This document shows, one piece after another, positions 1-9,480 of a DNA stretch of 64,000 nt. Both the position numbers and the translations under genes were made by a program. Numbering within the stretch: the stretch's first letter is position 1; each line of letters starts with the position of its first letter. Source of the stretch: Thalassotalea sp. PP2-459 (GTDB lineage Bacteria > Pseudomonadota > Gammaproteobacteria > Enterobacterales > Alteromonadaceae); NCBI RefSeq assembly GCF_001913705.1, contig NZ_MKQD01000044.1:62001-126000 (forward strand). The letters are read 5' to 3'. The notes below the pieces were generated by a model. That model did not search any database, was not told where the DNA came from, and saw nothing but the letters and a program-made list of their open reading frames with translations.

Positions 1-704
1 TTTTGTGGCATTAATGCCGACAGTAGCCTCGTTAACCGAATAGCTTCTAAGGATAGTTCTGTGCATGTAACGTCATGACCAACAGTTGCCGAATAGCCTT
101 CATTAAATAATAAATACAAAGCAGCTAGCACCGAATGTAATCGTTCTGGCAGCAAATCAGTATCAGGTACTTCATATGGTATCTGCAATTCGCGAATTTT
201 ATTTTTAGCTCGAACAATACGTTGGGCAAGAGTAGAAACTGGAATTAAAAATGCCGCGGCTATCGCTTCCGTTGTTAAACCACATACTTCTCTGAGTGTT
301 AGTGCAATTCTGGCCTCTATTGCTAACGCGGGATGGCAGCAAGTAAAAATCAATCGCAGTAAGTCATCTTCAATAACCTCTGGCTCTTCAAAGGGGGCGG
401 TTTGCACCACGTCATCAGGTATCGTTGAAGTGAGGTATCTAGAGAAACTGTTATTTTTACGAAGCTTATCTATCGCTTTAAATCGCCCTGTTGAAATTAA
501 CCATGCGCGCGGGTTATTAGGCACACCATCTTTTGGCCATTGCAATAAAGCTGCCGTGAATGCATCTTGTAACGCTTCTTCCGCTAAATCAAAATGACCA
601 TTCAATAAACGCATAAGCGTTGCCAATACAGCACCTGACTCACGCTGATAACATGAGGTGATTTCTTGCTCAACTGTTAGCCCTGTTTGTTTAACATTGA
701 TCAT
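1..704 (-). CDS. ECF42-type RNA polymerase sigma factor (3' end cut by window edge)
   Basis: Reading the minus strand from the ATG at 704-702 gives an open frame of 234 codons that runs off the left edge. Visible motifs are NPRAWL (about residue 64), LLRLIFTCCHPAL, ARIALTLREVCGL, a sigma-4-like helix around FLIPVSTLAQRIVRAKNKI, and LYLLFNEGYSA. This combination is typical of ECF42 sigma factors, which carry a long C-terminal extension (DUF6596) after sigma regions 2 and 4 and usually reach about 400 residues. Such genes normally sit beside a YCII/DGPF-domain gene, which would have to lie outside this window. No clear ribosome binding site precedes the start. The family call is confident; what it regulates cannot be told from here. 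Confidence 0.85.
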   Translation of the reverse strand, partial: MINVKQTGLTVEQEITSCYQRESGAVLATLMRLLNGHFDLAEEALQDAFTAALLQWPKDGVPNNPRAWLISTGRFKAIDKLRKNNSFSRYLTSTIPDDVVQTAPFEEPEVIEDDLLRLIFTCCHPALAIEARIALTLREVCGLTTEAIAAAFLIPVSTLAQRIVRAKNKIRELQIPYEVPDTDLLPERLHSVLAALYLLFNEGYSATVGHDVTCTELSLEAIRLTRLLSALMPQ

Positions 705-881
705 AATTTAAATACTGTTTTTTGCACTTTAAATAGGCATATGCTCTTTGATGCATGCTTAAATACGAACAAAAACTATACCACAAAGTTCAAGAGGTTC
801 TCGCGTTTGTAGGCAACAAAGTATTAAAAATCGGCCGCTAATACCCCACGTTCTGGTGTCATTAAGGCCTGATGATAAACA

Positions 882-916
882 CAAAAAACCACCGAACAAT
901 TAAGTACGATGGTTAT
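882..916 (-). terminator. Rho-independent terminator after the GH13 alpha-glucosidase gene
   Basis: An 8-bp stem pairs 887-894 with 907-914 around a 12-nt loop, with one G-U pair on the transcribed strand. On the minus strand it is followed by a run of T residues (883-888). It lies just past the stop codon at 936. Confidence 0.65.
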
Positions 917-935
917 TTATTAACGAAATATAAAA

Positions 936-2567
936 CTATTGAGCGAGATAGGCTATTTGATAAGGCGCTACCGTAACAGTTGTATGCTGCTCATTCGTTG
1001 AAATATCAGCGGCTAAAAAGCCATGACCTTCCGTTAGGTGACAAGCTGAAGAAGGTAAATCACACGTAATTGTCTTGGCAGAAAAGTTAGCAATAACATG
1101 TATCGTTTTCCCCTCATATCCACGTGTAAACACTAACTTATCGTCACTACTTTCTATAAAGTTGATATCACCATATAGCAGAGGTGATTGACTTTTACGC
1201 CAGCGTAAAAAGGTTTGATAAGCATTCAATACCGACGAGGGTTGGTTTTGCTGCACTGACACAGCATTTTCTTGATGCGCGTCGCTTACCGGTAACCACA
1301 AGTGATCACTTTGTGAAAAGCCCGCATTGGTTGCATCAACTGACCAAGGTATTGGTGTTCGACAACCATCCCTACCTTTAAAGGTAGGCCAAAAAGTAAT
1401 GCCGTAAGGATCTTGTAAATCTTCATAAGCAATGTCGGCTTCCGTTAAACCAAGTTCTTCACCTTGGTAACTACAAACACTGCCTCGTAGCGAAGCAAGT
1501 AACGCATTAAACATTTTACTTTGTGCTTCGCGGTTTTCATCAGTCCCCCATCGGGAAGCAACGCGCATCACATCGTGATTACCAATGGCCCAACAAGGCC
1601 AACCGTCAACTAACTTATCTTCTAGTGCTTCAACGGTTTGTCGAATATAGCGAGGGCTACCATCAGGTGTTAATAATTCAAAACTATACGCCATGTGTAA
1701 TCGTTTATTTCCTTGGGTATAGTCAGCCATAGTTTGCAACGAATCTTCGGAAGATATTTCACCTAACGTCACTACATTTGGGTATTTATCCATTAAGTGA
1801 CGTATATCTTCCATAAACGCAATATTTTCTGGTTGGGTATTATTGTAGTAATGATATTGAAAGGCATACGGATTATCTTCACTAAACCCTCGGCCTTTTC
1901 TATCTTCAGGCGCTTTTGCCGGATTATCACGTAACTGTTTATCATGAAAGCAAAAATTTATCGCATCTAAACGAAAGCCATCTACGCCGCGTTTTAGCCA
2001 AAATTCAACATTTTCAAGTACAGCTTTTTGCACATCAGGGTGATGAAAGTTTAAATCAGGTTGCGAGGTAAGAAAATTATGTAAGTAGTACTGTTGACGT
2101 CTAGGCTCCCATTGCCAAGCACATCCACCAAAGATAGATAACCAGTTATTGGGTGGCGTACCATCTTCTTTAGCATCAGCCCACACATACCAATCTGCCT
2201 TTGCATTCGATTTATTTTGACGGCTTTCAATAAACCAAGCGTGTTGATCAGAAGTATGACTCAATACTTGGTCTATCACGACTTTAATGTCGTACTCTTT
2301 CGCTTTGTTCATTAAGCGATCAAAATCATCCATATTACCGAACATCGGATCAATTTCTCGATAGCTACTAATATCGTAACCGAAATCTTTCATCGGTGAT
2401 TTGAAAAACGGCGAAATCCAAACCGCATCTACGCCCAAGCTTTTAATATAGGGGAATTTTTCAACAACCCCAGCAAGATCACCGATACCATCATTGTTGG
2501 CATCCATAAAACTGCGAGGATAAATTTGATATATTACGGCGCCACGCCACCAAGGTTGAATTTCCAT
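936..2567 (-). CDS. GH13 alpha-glucosidase (oligo-1,6-glucosidase type), cytoplasmic
   Basis: This 543-residue protein hydrolyses short alpha-glucosides, probably maltodextrins taken up by the locus. It has the GH13 TIM barrel from the N terminus (WWRGAVIYQIYPRSF), then DQVLSHTSD (region I), GFRLDAINF with the nucleophile Asp201, TLGEISS with the acid/base Glu270, and IGNHDV with the third acid Asp342. There is no signal peptide, so it should act in the cytoplasm. The length and QIYPRSF start fit the GH13 alpha-glucosidase / trehalose-6-phosphate hydrolase branch; the exact bond preference (alpha-1,4 or alpha-1,6) cannot be read from sequence. It is divergent from the amylase gene at 2824, and the shared intergenic region holds two copies of the ATACGTAT operator, so both are probably controlled by the LacI-family regulator at 15983-17002. 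A GGA lies five bases before the start codon. Confidence 0.9.
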   Translation of the reverse strand: MEIQPWWRGAVIYQIYPRSFMDANNDGIGDLAGVVEKFPYIKSLGVDAVWISPFFKSPMKDFGYDISSYREIDPMFGNMDDFDRLMNKAKEYDIKVVIDQVLSHTSDQHAWFIESRQNKSNAKADWYVWADAKEDGTPPNNWLSIFGGCAWQWEPRRQQYYLHNFLTSQPDLNFHHPDVQKAVLENVEFWLKRGVDGFRLDAINFCFHDKQLRDNPAKAPEDRKGRGFSEDNPYAFQYHYYNNTQPENIAFMEDIRHLMDKYPNVVTLGEISSEDSLQTMADYTQGNKRLHMAYSFELLTPDGSPRYIRQTVEALEDKLVDGWPCWAIGNHDVMRVASRWGTDENREAQSKMFNALLASLRGSVCSYQGEELGLTEADIAYEDLQDPYGITFWPTFKGRDGCRTPIPWSVDATNAGFSQSDHLWLPVSDAHQENAVSVQQNQPSSVLNAYQTFLRWRKSQSPLLYGDINFIESSDDKLVFTRGYEGKTIHVIANFSAKTITCDLPSSACHLTEGHGFLAADISTNEQHTTVTVAPYQIAYLAQ

Positions 2568-2689
2568 ACAAGTCCAATCTACGTTATTTTATAATATTCA
2601 TGTGGCTTACAGTATTAAGTGCAGTGGCCAGTCACGATTAATCGAGACCCTGTAAGCATAAGTAGCCCCTTGATTTAGTGCAATGCTAC

Positions 2690-2703
2690 TGCATACGTAT
2701 GCA
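2690..2703. promoter_or_regulatory. LacI-family (MalR-like) operator, copy 1
   Basis: TGCATACGTATGCA is a perfect 14-bp palindrome in the intergenic region between the divergent GH13 genes. Near-identical 14-mers occur at 2729, 9200, 9229, 9376 and 12286, always upstream of alpha-glucan genes. The central CG and dyad symmetry fit a LacI-family operator. The cognate regulator is inferred to be the LacI-type protein encoded at 15983-17002. Confidence 0.75.
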
Positions 2704-2728
2704 TGGTTAATCCATGCCTGAATTGTTA

Positions 2729-2742
2729 TGCATACGTATGTA
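2729..2742. promoter_or_regulatory. LacI-family (MalR-like) operator, copy 2
   Basis: TGCATACGTATGTA lies 39 bp from copy 1. It overlaps the first possible ATG (2728) of the longer reading frame for the amylase gene, which argues that translation really starts at 2824. Confidence 0.72.
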
Positions 2743-2823
2743 ACCTTTATACTTGTCGCTGAGATCTTTGTACTATCAATACAAAGTACTTTTGCTAACG
2801 TAACAATAATAAACAAGGCACCT

Positions 2824-4590
2824 ATGGCATTACACTTAAAAACATTATTGACCCTATTTACACTGAGCTGGTGTGCAACTTTTTTGTTCGGGTGCAAACA
2901 AGAAAAAACCAGTGTCCAACAATTGCAATCTTCCATAACACCAGTGATTGCGAGCGATTTGATGCCTTATCAACAAAGACCGATTGAAGATGAAGTCTTT
3001 TACTTCGTGTTACCTGATCGTTTCAGTAACGGTGATACCATGAATGACAAAGGCGCGAATGAAATACCGATTTCTTTTGGCGGTTTTGACCCTAGCAATG
3101 AAAAGTATTTTCACGGTGGTGATTTAACGGGTTTAACGAATAAACTTCCTTATTTAGAACAGCTTGGCATTACTAGTATCTGGTTAACGCCTATTTTACG
3201 TAATCAAGCAGTGCAAGGAGATATCGCTGGCTATCATGGTTATTGGGTATTAGATTTTACCGAAATTGATCCCCACCTAGGCAGTAATGATGACCTTAAA
3301 GCTTTAATTGATGCAGCACATAAACGCAATATTAAGATATTTTTTGACATTATCACCAATCACACTGCCGATGTGATCAAATACAAGGAATGCCATGGAC
3401 AAGACGGTTCAGGATGGTCTGAAAGCGGTGAAGCCTGCCCTTACATTTCTCTTGCTGAGGTAGCACAAGGCAAGGGGTATCGAACAGTCATTCAAAAAGG
3501 TAATGAGCAACTTAAAACACCAGCGTGGTTAAATAATCCTAAACATTATCATAACCAAGGTGACTCTACTTTTAGTGGTGAAAACTCATTAAATGGTGAC
3601 TTTTTCGGCCTTGATGATTTAAATACGGAATCGCAAGCGGTCGTTGAGGGTATGATCGATATTTACAAACACATCATCAGCGAGTTTAAACCTGATGGCT
3701 TTCGCATAGATACCGTCAAACACGTCAATATTGAGTTTTGGCAACAATTTATTCCTGCACTTGCTGATCATGCCGAAACTCAAGGCATAGAAAACTTCTT
3801 TATGTTTGGTGAAGTATATAGTGGCAACCCCATTGAGCTAAGTAAATTTACAACAGAGGGTACTTTACCGTCTGTACTCGACTTTGGCCTACAGTCAGTG
3901 TTGTATCAAACGTTAATAGAACAAAAGCCTACTGCATTGTTTAGTACGCTTTTTGCACAAGACGGTTTATATAAAAATGCCAATCAATTATTGAACTTTA
4001 CCGGAAATCACGACATGGGTCGCTTTGCCTATTTGCTTGCGAAACAAGAAAAGTTTAGTCACCAAGAAATTAGCCGACGACTCAAGCTAGCCAGCGCTAT
4101 GACTTTTTTCTTAAGGGGAGTGCCTGTTATTTATTACGGTGACGAACAGGGCTTTATTGGTACAGGTGATAACCACAACGCGCGACAAGACATGATGCCA
4201 TCTAAAGTAGCTACCCATAATGCCCAGAAACTGCTGCAAACAACAGCAAGTACCGCACAGGATAACTTTGATATCAGTCACCCATTATTTACTTACTTTT
4301 CAAAATTAGCGGCCCTTTACCACCAACATAAAACATTACGTGTCGGCGAGCAAAAGGTTATATTGACTCAAGATAAGGCAGGCTTATTAGTACTGCGTAA
4401 ACAAGATAAACGAGATGATTACCTCATCGCTTTTAACACAGCAATTGCTGAGCAATCAGCACTATTAACCCTTGATAAACAATATCAACTCATTCATCCA
4501 TCTGAACAAGCATTAATAGAAACAGTGGGTGAACAGTCACGTATTTCTCTGCCAGGTTTGTCATTTGCGCTTTATCGCGCAGTTAAATAA
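2824..4590 (+). CDS. GH13 alpha-amylase family lipoprotein
   Basis: This enzyme should cut alpha-1,4-glucans in the periplasm or at the outer membrane. An upstream ATG at 2728 would add 32 residues, but it lies inside an operator. Starting at 2824 gives 588 residues with a lipoprotein signal ending in LFGC (lipid-anchored Cys near residue 24), preceded by an AAGG. The GH13 motifs follow: YFVLPDRFSNGD, FFDIITNHTAD, GFRIDTVKH with nucleophile Asp296, FMFGEVYSG with acid/base Glu330, and FTGNHDMGR with Asp397. The layout resembles periplasmic alpha-amylases of the GH13_19 type, though the subfamily is a guess. It faces the cytoplasmic alpha-glucosidase gene and probably supplies it with short dextrins. 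Confidence 0.87.
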   Translation: MALHLKTLLTLFTLSWCATFLFGCKQEKTSVQQLQSSITPVIASDLMPYQQRPIEDEVFYFVLPDRFSNGDTMNDKGANEIPISFGGFDPSNEKYFHGGDLTGLTNKLPYLEQLGITSIWLTPILRNQAVQGDIAGYHGYWVLDFTEIDPHLGSNDDLKALIDAAHKRNIKIFFDIITNHTADVIKYKECHGQDGSGWSESGEACPYISLAEVAQGKGYRTVIQKGNEQLKTPAWLNNPKHYHNQGDSTFSGENSLNGDFFGLDDLNTESQAVVEGMIDIYKHIISEFKPDGFRIDTVKHVNIEFWQQFIPALADHAETQGIENFFMFGEVYSGNPIELSKFTTEGTLPSVLDFGLQSVLYQTLIEQKPTALFSTLFAQDGLYKNANQLLNFTGNHDMGRFAYLLAKQEKFSHQEISRRLKLASAMTFFLRGVPVIYYGDEQGFIGTGDNHNARQDMMPSKVATHNAQKLLQTTASTAQDNFDISHPLFTYFSKLAALYHQHKTLRVGEQKVILTQDKAGLLVLRKQDKRDDYLIAFNTAIAEQSALLTLDKQYQLIHPSEQALIETVGEQSRISLPGLSFALYRAVK

Positions 4591-4604
4591 CGCGAACTGA
4601 ACGT

Positions 4605-4633
4605 AAAAAACCAGTGCAATGCACTGGTTTTTT
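4605..4633. terminator. Bidirectional terminator between amylase and halogenase genes
   Basis: A strong hairpin (AACCAGTGC paired with GCACTGGTT, loop AAT) is flanked by A-tract and T-tract, so it can end transcription from both sides. It sits between the convergent genes ending at 4590 and 4654. Confidence 0.85.
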
Positions 4634-4653
4634 TTTATTATTAATCCCTTATA

Positions 4654-6147
4654 TCAGCGAATACATGCATCAATAAATTGATGATGCGGTGGTACCTTTT
4701 CAGCCGTTTTAGTCATTATTTGTTTAATGCTGTAAAGCATTTCATTTAATTCATCAGTGTTTAGTTGATCTGCACTACGATGATAGTCATCAGGAATTAA
4801 CCCTTGACCTAAAAATACCTGCTGCCAGGCAATTTTTGTAAAAAGCTCGTCATTTTCTCGAAACACTAAACCTGAAGACTTAAATAACGCCATTTTATGT
4901 TTTAAAGACTGGGGCACTTCTGCTCGCTGGCAGTCGCGCCAAAACTGGCTATCGTCACGTTGATTAAGCTTGTAATGTAAAATAATAAAATCACGAATAC
5001 GCTCGTATTCAAGTGTAGATTGACGGTTGAATTCTTCTATCATCACCTCATCAATACCTTGATGAGGAAATAACTTCACTAAACGCACAATAGCACTTTG
5101 GATCATATGTATACTAGTTGACTCTAACGGCTCTAAAAAACCACTCGACAAACCAATAGCCACCACATTTTTATGCCATTGTTTTAAACGACGTCCGGTT
5201 TTAAATTTAATCACTTTCGGTTCTGCTAGCGCTTTACCGTCTAAATTTGCAAGCAAGCATTGCTGGGCCTGTTCATCTGTTAAATACTTTGAACTATACA
5301 CAAAGCCATTACCTGTTCTATGCTGCAAAGGGATACGCCACTGCCATCCGGCTTCATGGGCAATGGATTGTGTAAATGGTTTAATCGGAGAAACACTTTC
5401 ACTCGGTACTGCTATAGCGCTATCAGCAGGTAACCAATGAGACCAGTCTTCAAAGCCTGTATTCAAACGTTGTTCGATCAACAGCCCTTTCATACCCGAA
5501 CAATCAATAAACAAATCACCAGCCACTTGAGTGCTATTTTCTAGGGTTAATGACAGAATATTGCCTGTTTTTTCACATTGTTCAACCTGTGAAACTTTTC
5601 CTTCGATTCGCTTCACGCCTTTGGCTTGGCAATATTGAGCTAGAAATTTTGCATAAAGCCCAGCATCAAAATGATAAGCATGGGCGAGTCCGTTAAGATT
5701 CAAGCCTGGTATTTTATCGAGTAACGCAAAGGCATTACGTTTAGCGACTTGGTAATTTAATGAAAAGTCCCAAAAATCATAGTTAAGCCCCGCGTAGTGT
5801 GCTTTTGTAAAAAAGTGATTAAAATCGCAAAGCGGAAAGCTTTTACCAATATCACCAAAAGCATGCATATAACGATTACCAACTGTTCCCCAGTTTTCAA
5901 ATTCAATGCCGAGCTTTATTGTCGCTTTAGTTGCTTTGATAAACGCTTTAGGGTTTATACCTAACTCTTCATTAAAGTGCATAATCGGCGGTATCGTCGC
6001 CTCACCAACGCCAATAGTGCCTATTTGGTCTGACTCTATTAACGTAATATCCAGTTTATTGCCGAAGGTTTTCACTAACAGCGCTGCCGACATCCACCCT
6101 GCCGTGCCGCCACCTAAAATAACAACCTTATTCACTTTATTTTTCAT
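4654..6147 (-). CDS. Flavin-dependent tryptophan-halogenase-like protein
   Basis: The 497-residue protein has the FAD-binding GGGTAGW near residues 12-18 and the WQWRIP form of the halogenase WxWxIP signature at 268-273. Lys78 in ATIKLG aligns by context with the catalytic lysine of PrnA-type enzymes (Lys79), which carries the halogen as a chloramine. Family members use FADH2, oxygen and halide to halogenate tryptophan or other electron-rich rings; the substrate here is unknown. The gene lies 117 bp downstream of the TonB receptor on the same strand and is probably co-transcribed with it. Such halogenase-like genes are often found beside TonB receptors in Alteromonadales and Xanthomonadales sugar loci, with no settled role. 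It lacks a signal peptide, so it is cytoplasmic. Confidence 0.85.
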   Translation of the reverse strand: MKNKVNKVVILGGGTAGWMSAALLVKTFGNKLDITLIESDQIGTIGVGEATIPPIMHFNEELGINPKAFIKATKATIKLGIEFENWGTVGNRYMHAFGDIGKSFPLCDFNHFFTKAHYAGLNYDFWDFSLNYQVAKRNAFALLDKIPGLNLNGLAHAYHFDAGLYAKFLAQYCQAKGVKRIEGKVSQVEQCEKTGNILSLTLENSTQVAGDLFIDCSGMKGLLIEQRLNTGFEDWSHWLPADSAIAVPSESVSPIKPFTQSIAHEAGWQWRIPLQHRTGNGFVYSSKYLTDEQAQQCLLANLDGKALAEPKVIKFKTGRRLKQWHKNVVAIGLSSGFLEPLESTSIHMIQSAIVRLVKLFPHQGIDEVMIEEFNRQSTLEYERIRDFIILHYKLNQRDDSQFWRDCQRAEVPQSLKHKMALFKSSGLVFRENDELFTKIAWQQVFLGQGLIPDDYHRSADQLNTDELNEMLYSIKQIMTKTAEKVPPHHQFIDACIR

Positions 6148-6264
6148 GATAATTCTCTCGACCTAAGCACCGCAGGGTAAATTTCAATAGGAGAAAAAGT
6201 AGAATGCCCCAATAACATGACATTACCAGGGCACTTATTCAACTAACCTTAAAACGTATTACTA

Positions 6265-9042
6265 TTAAAATTTATAGGTAAACCCTGCTTGATAGCTACG
6301 ACCATAATCAAAGTATTGATCAGTAGCGTAATCAGCATCGTCAAATTTAGTTTGGAACGCCTCATTCGTTAGGTTCTGACCTTGCACATAAAGGTAAAGG
6401 TTATCAGTAACGTCATAGCCAATTTGCGCATCAACTAACGTTTCGCCTAGACCGAAACGTTGTTCAGTCGTTAAGCCAATAGTTGAATAGATTGACGCGG
6501 TAAAATCAGAACGTTTACGCATCGAGGTACGCACTTGAATGCCGTCTTTTTCATAATACGCGGTAATGGTTGAAACACGCTCAGACAAGCCAGGTAAGGT
6601 ATAATCATCACCGTTAAAGTCTTTCATATCTTGCTTCACCATTGTATGGCTAGCAAAAATACCAAAGCCTTCTAAGCTCTCATCAATCATTTTAAAAGGA
6701 AATGACACTGAAAGTTCAACACCGCGTAAGTCACCTTCACCACCATTTTCTTTTGCGTTAACCGTCGCTGTTTTATCACTAAAACCATCAATATTACCCG
6801 CAACAGGGTGTGTTGATAACGATGCGTCATCTAACGGAAGTTCAGTTTCATAAACGCTATCAAAATTCCAGTTTTTAATTTTCTTATAAAATAACGCTAC
6901 CGAGAAGTAACCTTCATCTGAGAAATAATTCTCATAGCTTACATCAAAACCATTTGCTTCACGGGCTTCTAATTGATAGTTTCCCCCTGAAGCTTTCCAA
7001 TAATTGCCATTAATATCGGTGTCGTCAGGATTACCACTCCAACTTGTTGGTTCAACTAAAATACCACCTTTCATGTCATCCATCGTAGGACGAGCAATCG
7101 TTTTCGCAAAACCAAAACGCAGAATTTCATCATCTGATACATCAACAATAATATTAACGCTTGGTAAGAAATTTGAATAAGAGTGCGAGAAATCAAGTTT
7201 AGTATCTATACCACTCCAGCCAAACGTGTCACCAATTGAGCTTTGCTCTGTTTTGATGTAGCGTAAGCCAACATTACCACGTATCGACTTACCGGCTATT
7301 TCAGTTGATATATTACCTTGCACAAATGCTGCTGATACTTCTTCACTCACTTGGAAAGCATCATTAATTTTACCCCAAGAGTAAGTCACATCTGTTTCGC
7401 TATAAACCGCGCCACTTGAAAGCAAGGCTTCTTGGTCAAAGATAAGCGTATGACCCAAATTGGCGTGCGTTAAATCAACCGTACCCAGTAAGTATTCAGG
7501 TGAAATAGCAGCTACATTAGTACCAGGGATCATCGCAGACGGTAAAACATCAGTTTTTGAATAGCTAATCGTTTTTTGTTTATCGCGTTCACGATAGGCT
7601 AAACCAAATTCAATCGAGTCAAACACGTCGCTTTCTAGCATGTGTTTAGCTGCAAGTTTAAATGATTTAATTTCATCTTCTACTTTCGGGTTAGAACGTT
7701 CACCAGCAAGATCCCACCCCATAATATCGCCTAAGCCAACCGTATTGGGGTCACCATAGTCAAGTGAACTATCAAAAGTACCGCCCGAACCGTCTTTATT
7801 TAATTGATACGTTACTTCATTACCCGCAAAAGATGATGCACCACCAAACGTAGCATGCTGATATAAATCACGTTCTACTTCAGAAGAGCTGGCATCAAAC
7901 GTTACCGTTAAGTCATCATTAACACGGTATTCGATGTTTACACCTAAGTTTAATAAATCAGCTGTGCGGTGTTCTTGATTGTTCTTTACATAAAAAGGAA
8001 AATTACGGTAAGTAGCCCCCGTAACAAAGCCGTCTTCAACACTATTAATGGTATATTCACAATCAGGGAACTTACCTTCATCATCACAGTTATTAAAACC
8101 GAATTCTATCGCGCCTACGTAGCGTTTATCACTAAAATCAACGTATAAAGAATCAACGGTGATGGTTAAGTCTTCTGTTGGGGCGTACTCTACAACAGCC
8201 ATAACAGAATCACGCTCTAATACTGAAGAACGACCTTTGATATTCGCGCCTTTAATGCCTGTGTAGCTATTGCCTTCTTCATCCGTCAGGTCATACAAGA
8301 ATGGGTCACCATGACGACCAAATTGCTTTTCTTGGCCAGGAGATTCCATCGTGTTAAAAGCTAAGGCGACACCCAGTGTGTCATTAGCAAATTGATCAAT
8401 ATATGAGAAGTTTAAGCGGTGACCATTATTATCATAACCATCTACCACTGCGTCATGGCCATTTTTCTCATATTGGCCATTGATCACAATCACTTGTTCT
8501 GCTTTTGATAGCGGACTGATCGTTTGCATATCAATGACACCTGCGATGCCCTCACCAGTCATTGACGCATTCGGCGTTTTGTAAACACTAACGCCGCTCA
8601 TGATTTCAGATGGATAAAGGTCAAATTCAACACCACGTCCATCACCAATAGACACTTGTTCACGTCCATTAAGTGTTGTAGTCGACTCATTTTCACCAAA
8701 GCCGCGAATGCTAATAACACTCGCACGCCCTTCCAAACGTTGTGCCGCTAACCCTGAAATACGTGATAGGGAGTCAGCAATTGATGAATCAGGTAGTTTA
8801 CCGATATCTTCGGCACTAATGGCATCAACAACGTTTGAAGAAAAACGTTTTGTGTTAATTGATTTAATTAAGCTGCCACGAAGTCCTTTTACTTCGATGA
8901 CTTCAACTTCTTGATCTGCTTTTTTTGCTTGTTCTTTTTCTTCGTCGGTTTGCTGTGCGTAAGCAAACGATGAAGCGCTAACTGCCATCAAACCCGTCGA
9001 CAACAACGCCAATGTTAACTTGCTCGGTGTAAACTTAACCAT
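6265..9042 (-). CDS. TonB-dependent outer-membrane receptor, likely for maltodextrins
   Basis: At 925 residues this is a full-size TonB-dependent receptor. It has a signal peptide (cleavage likely after SSFAYA), a short TonB-box-like stretch (VEVIEVKGLRG), a plug domain with SIADSLSRISG and SIRGFGE, and a beta-barrel ending in YQAGFTYKF with a C-terminal Phe. It should import alpha-glucan oligosaccharides across the outer membrane with TonB/ExbBD energy. The substrate is inferred from its place between the amylase and pullulanase genes and from three ATACGTAT operators in its upstream region. A GGGGAG lies before the start codon. The halogenase gene follows in the same direction. The receptor class is certain; the ligand is inferred. 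Confidence 0.88.
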   Translation of the reverse strand: MVKFTPSKLTLALLSTGLMAVSASSFAYAQQTDEEKEQAKKADQEVEVIEVKGLRGSLIKSINTKRFSSNVVDAISAEDIGKLPDSSIADSLSRISGLAAQRLEGRASVISIRGFGENESTTTLNGREQVSIGDGRGVEFDLYPSEIMSGVSVYKTPNASMTGEGIAGVIDMQTISPLSKAEQVIVINGQYEKNGHDAVVDGYDNNGHRLNFSYIDQFANDTLGVALAFNTMESPGQEKQFGRHGDPFLYDLTDEEGNSYTGIKGANIKGRSSVLERDSVMAVVEYAPTEDLTITVDSLYVDFSDKRYVGAIEFGFNNCDDEGKFPDCEYTINSVEDGFVTGATYRNFPFYVKNNQEHRTADLLNLGVNIEYRVNDDLTVTFDASSSEVERDLYQHATFGGASSFAGNEVTYQLNKDGSGGTFDSSLDYGDPNTVGLGDIMGWDLAGERSNPKVEDEIKSFKLAAKHMLESDVFDSIEFGLAYRERDKQKTISYSKTDVLPSAMIPGTNVAAISPEYLLGTVDLTHANLGHTLIFDQEALLSSGAVYSETDVTYSWGKINDAFQVSEEVSAAFVQGNISTEIAGKSIRGNVGLRYIKTEQSSIGDTFGWSGIDTKLDFSHSYSNFLPSVNIIVDVSDDEILRFGFAKTIARPTMDDMKGGILVEPTSWSGNPDDTDINGNYWKASGGNYQLEAREANGFDVSYENYFSDEGYFSVALFYKKIKNWNFDSVYETELPLDDASLSTHPVAGNIDGFSDKTATVNAKENGGEGDLRGVELSVSFPFKMIDESLEGFGIFASHTMVKQDMKDFNGDDYTLPGLSERVSTITAYYEKDGIQVRTSMRKRSDFTASIYSTIGLTTEQRFGLGETLVDAQIGYDVTDNLYLYVQGQNLTNEAFQTKFDDADYATDQYFDYGRSYQAGFTYKF

Positions 9043-9199
9043 CTGTATTCTCTCCCCTACCTTCCCTGTACTTTATTTTAATTTTCAGCGTATCCAATAG
9101 CTGTTGTAATAACTAAATGTATATTTCATGTGTAAGTCGATACCCACTGTCACGTGGATGACCTAAATATAGAGAGGTCGGCTTCTGAAAAATACATTA

Positions 9200-9213
9200 T
9201 GCATACGTATTCA
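9200..9213. promoter_or_regulatory. LacI-family (MalR-like) operator, copy 3
   Basis: TGCATACGTATTCA, upstream of the TonB receptor gene. It is identical to the copy at 9229. Confidence 0.75.
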
Positions 9214-9228
9214 ATTTATGCATTTATC

Positions 9229-9242
9229 TGCATACGTATTCA
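9229..9242. promoter_or_regulatory. LacI-family (MalR-like) operator, copy 4
   Basis: TGCATACGTATTCA, an exact repeat of copy 3 placed 29 bp further on. The pair suggests cooperative repressor binding. Confidence 0.75.
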
Positions 9243-9375
9243 AAATGAAGACAATAAAGACTTTTTTAGTGTTGAAACATTTGGTTACAGCCCTGATAAA
9301 ATATAGCATTTTTCACCACAGATAGCGGATGGTTTTTAAACAAAAATTTACAAAATGCTAACACAACCAAATGAT

Positions 9376-9389
9376 TGAATACGTATGCA
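9376..9389. promoter_or_regulatory. LacI-family (MalR-like) operator, copy 5
   Basis: TGAATACGTATGCA, about 90 bp before the pullulanase start. It is the exact reverse complement of copies 3 and 4. Confidence 0.75.
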
Positions 9390-9480
9390 ATAATACCTAG
9401 CTACTTCTTATTCATAGCCTCGCAACGTAAATTAAGCAAAATTCACCGACTATACTGCTTATAAATTAACAGGATTTAAG

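Larger units (their letters stand above)
9043..9480. promoter_or_regulatory. Divergent control region between receptor and pullulanase genes
   Basis: This 438-bp gap holds no gene. It carries three of the six operator palindromes (9200, 9229, 9376) and should contain the promoters of both divergent genes. The two on the receptor side are 29 bp apart, close to three helical turns, so repressors there could sit on one face of the DNA. Confidence 0.7.

Noticed and set aside
832-890. Short minus-strand frame reading HQALMTPERGVLAADF before a stop
   Set aside because: It overlaps the terminator region of the GH13 gene, has no start codon and is too short to support a gene relic.
2728-2823. N-terminal extension of the amylase gene
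   Set aside because: The upstream ATG lies in an operator palindrome, and the downstream start gives a proper lipoprotein signal.
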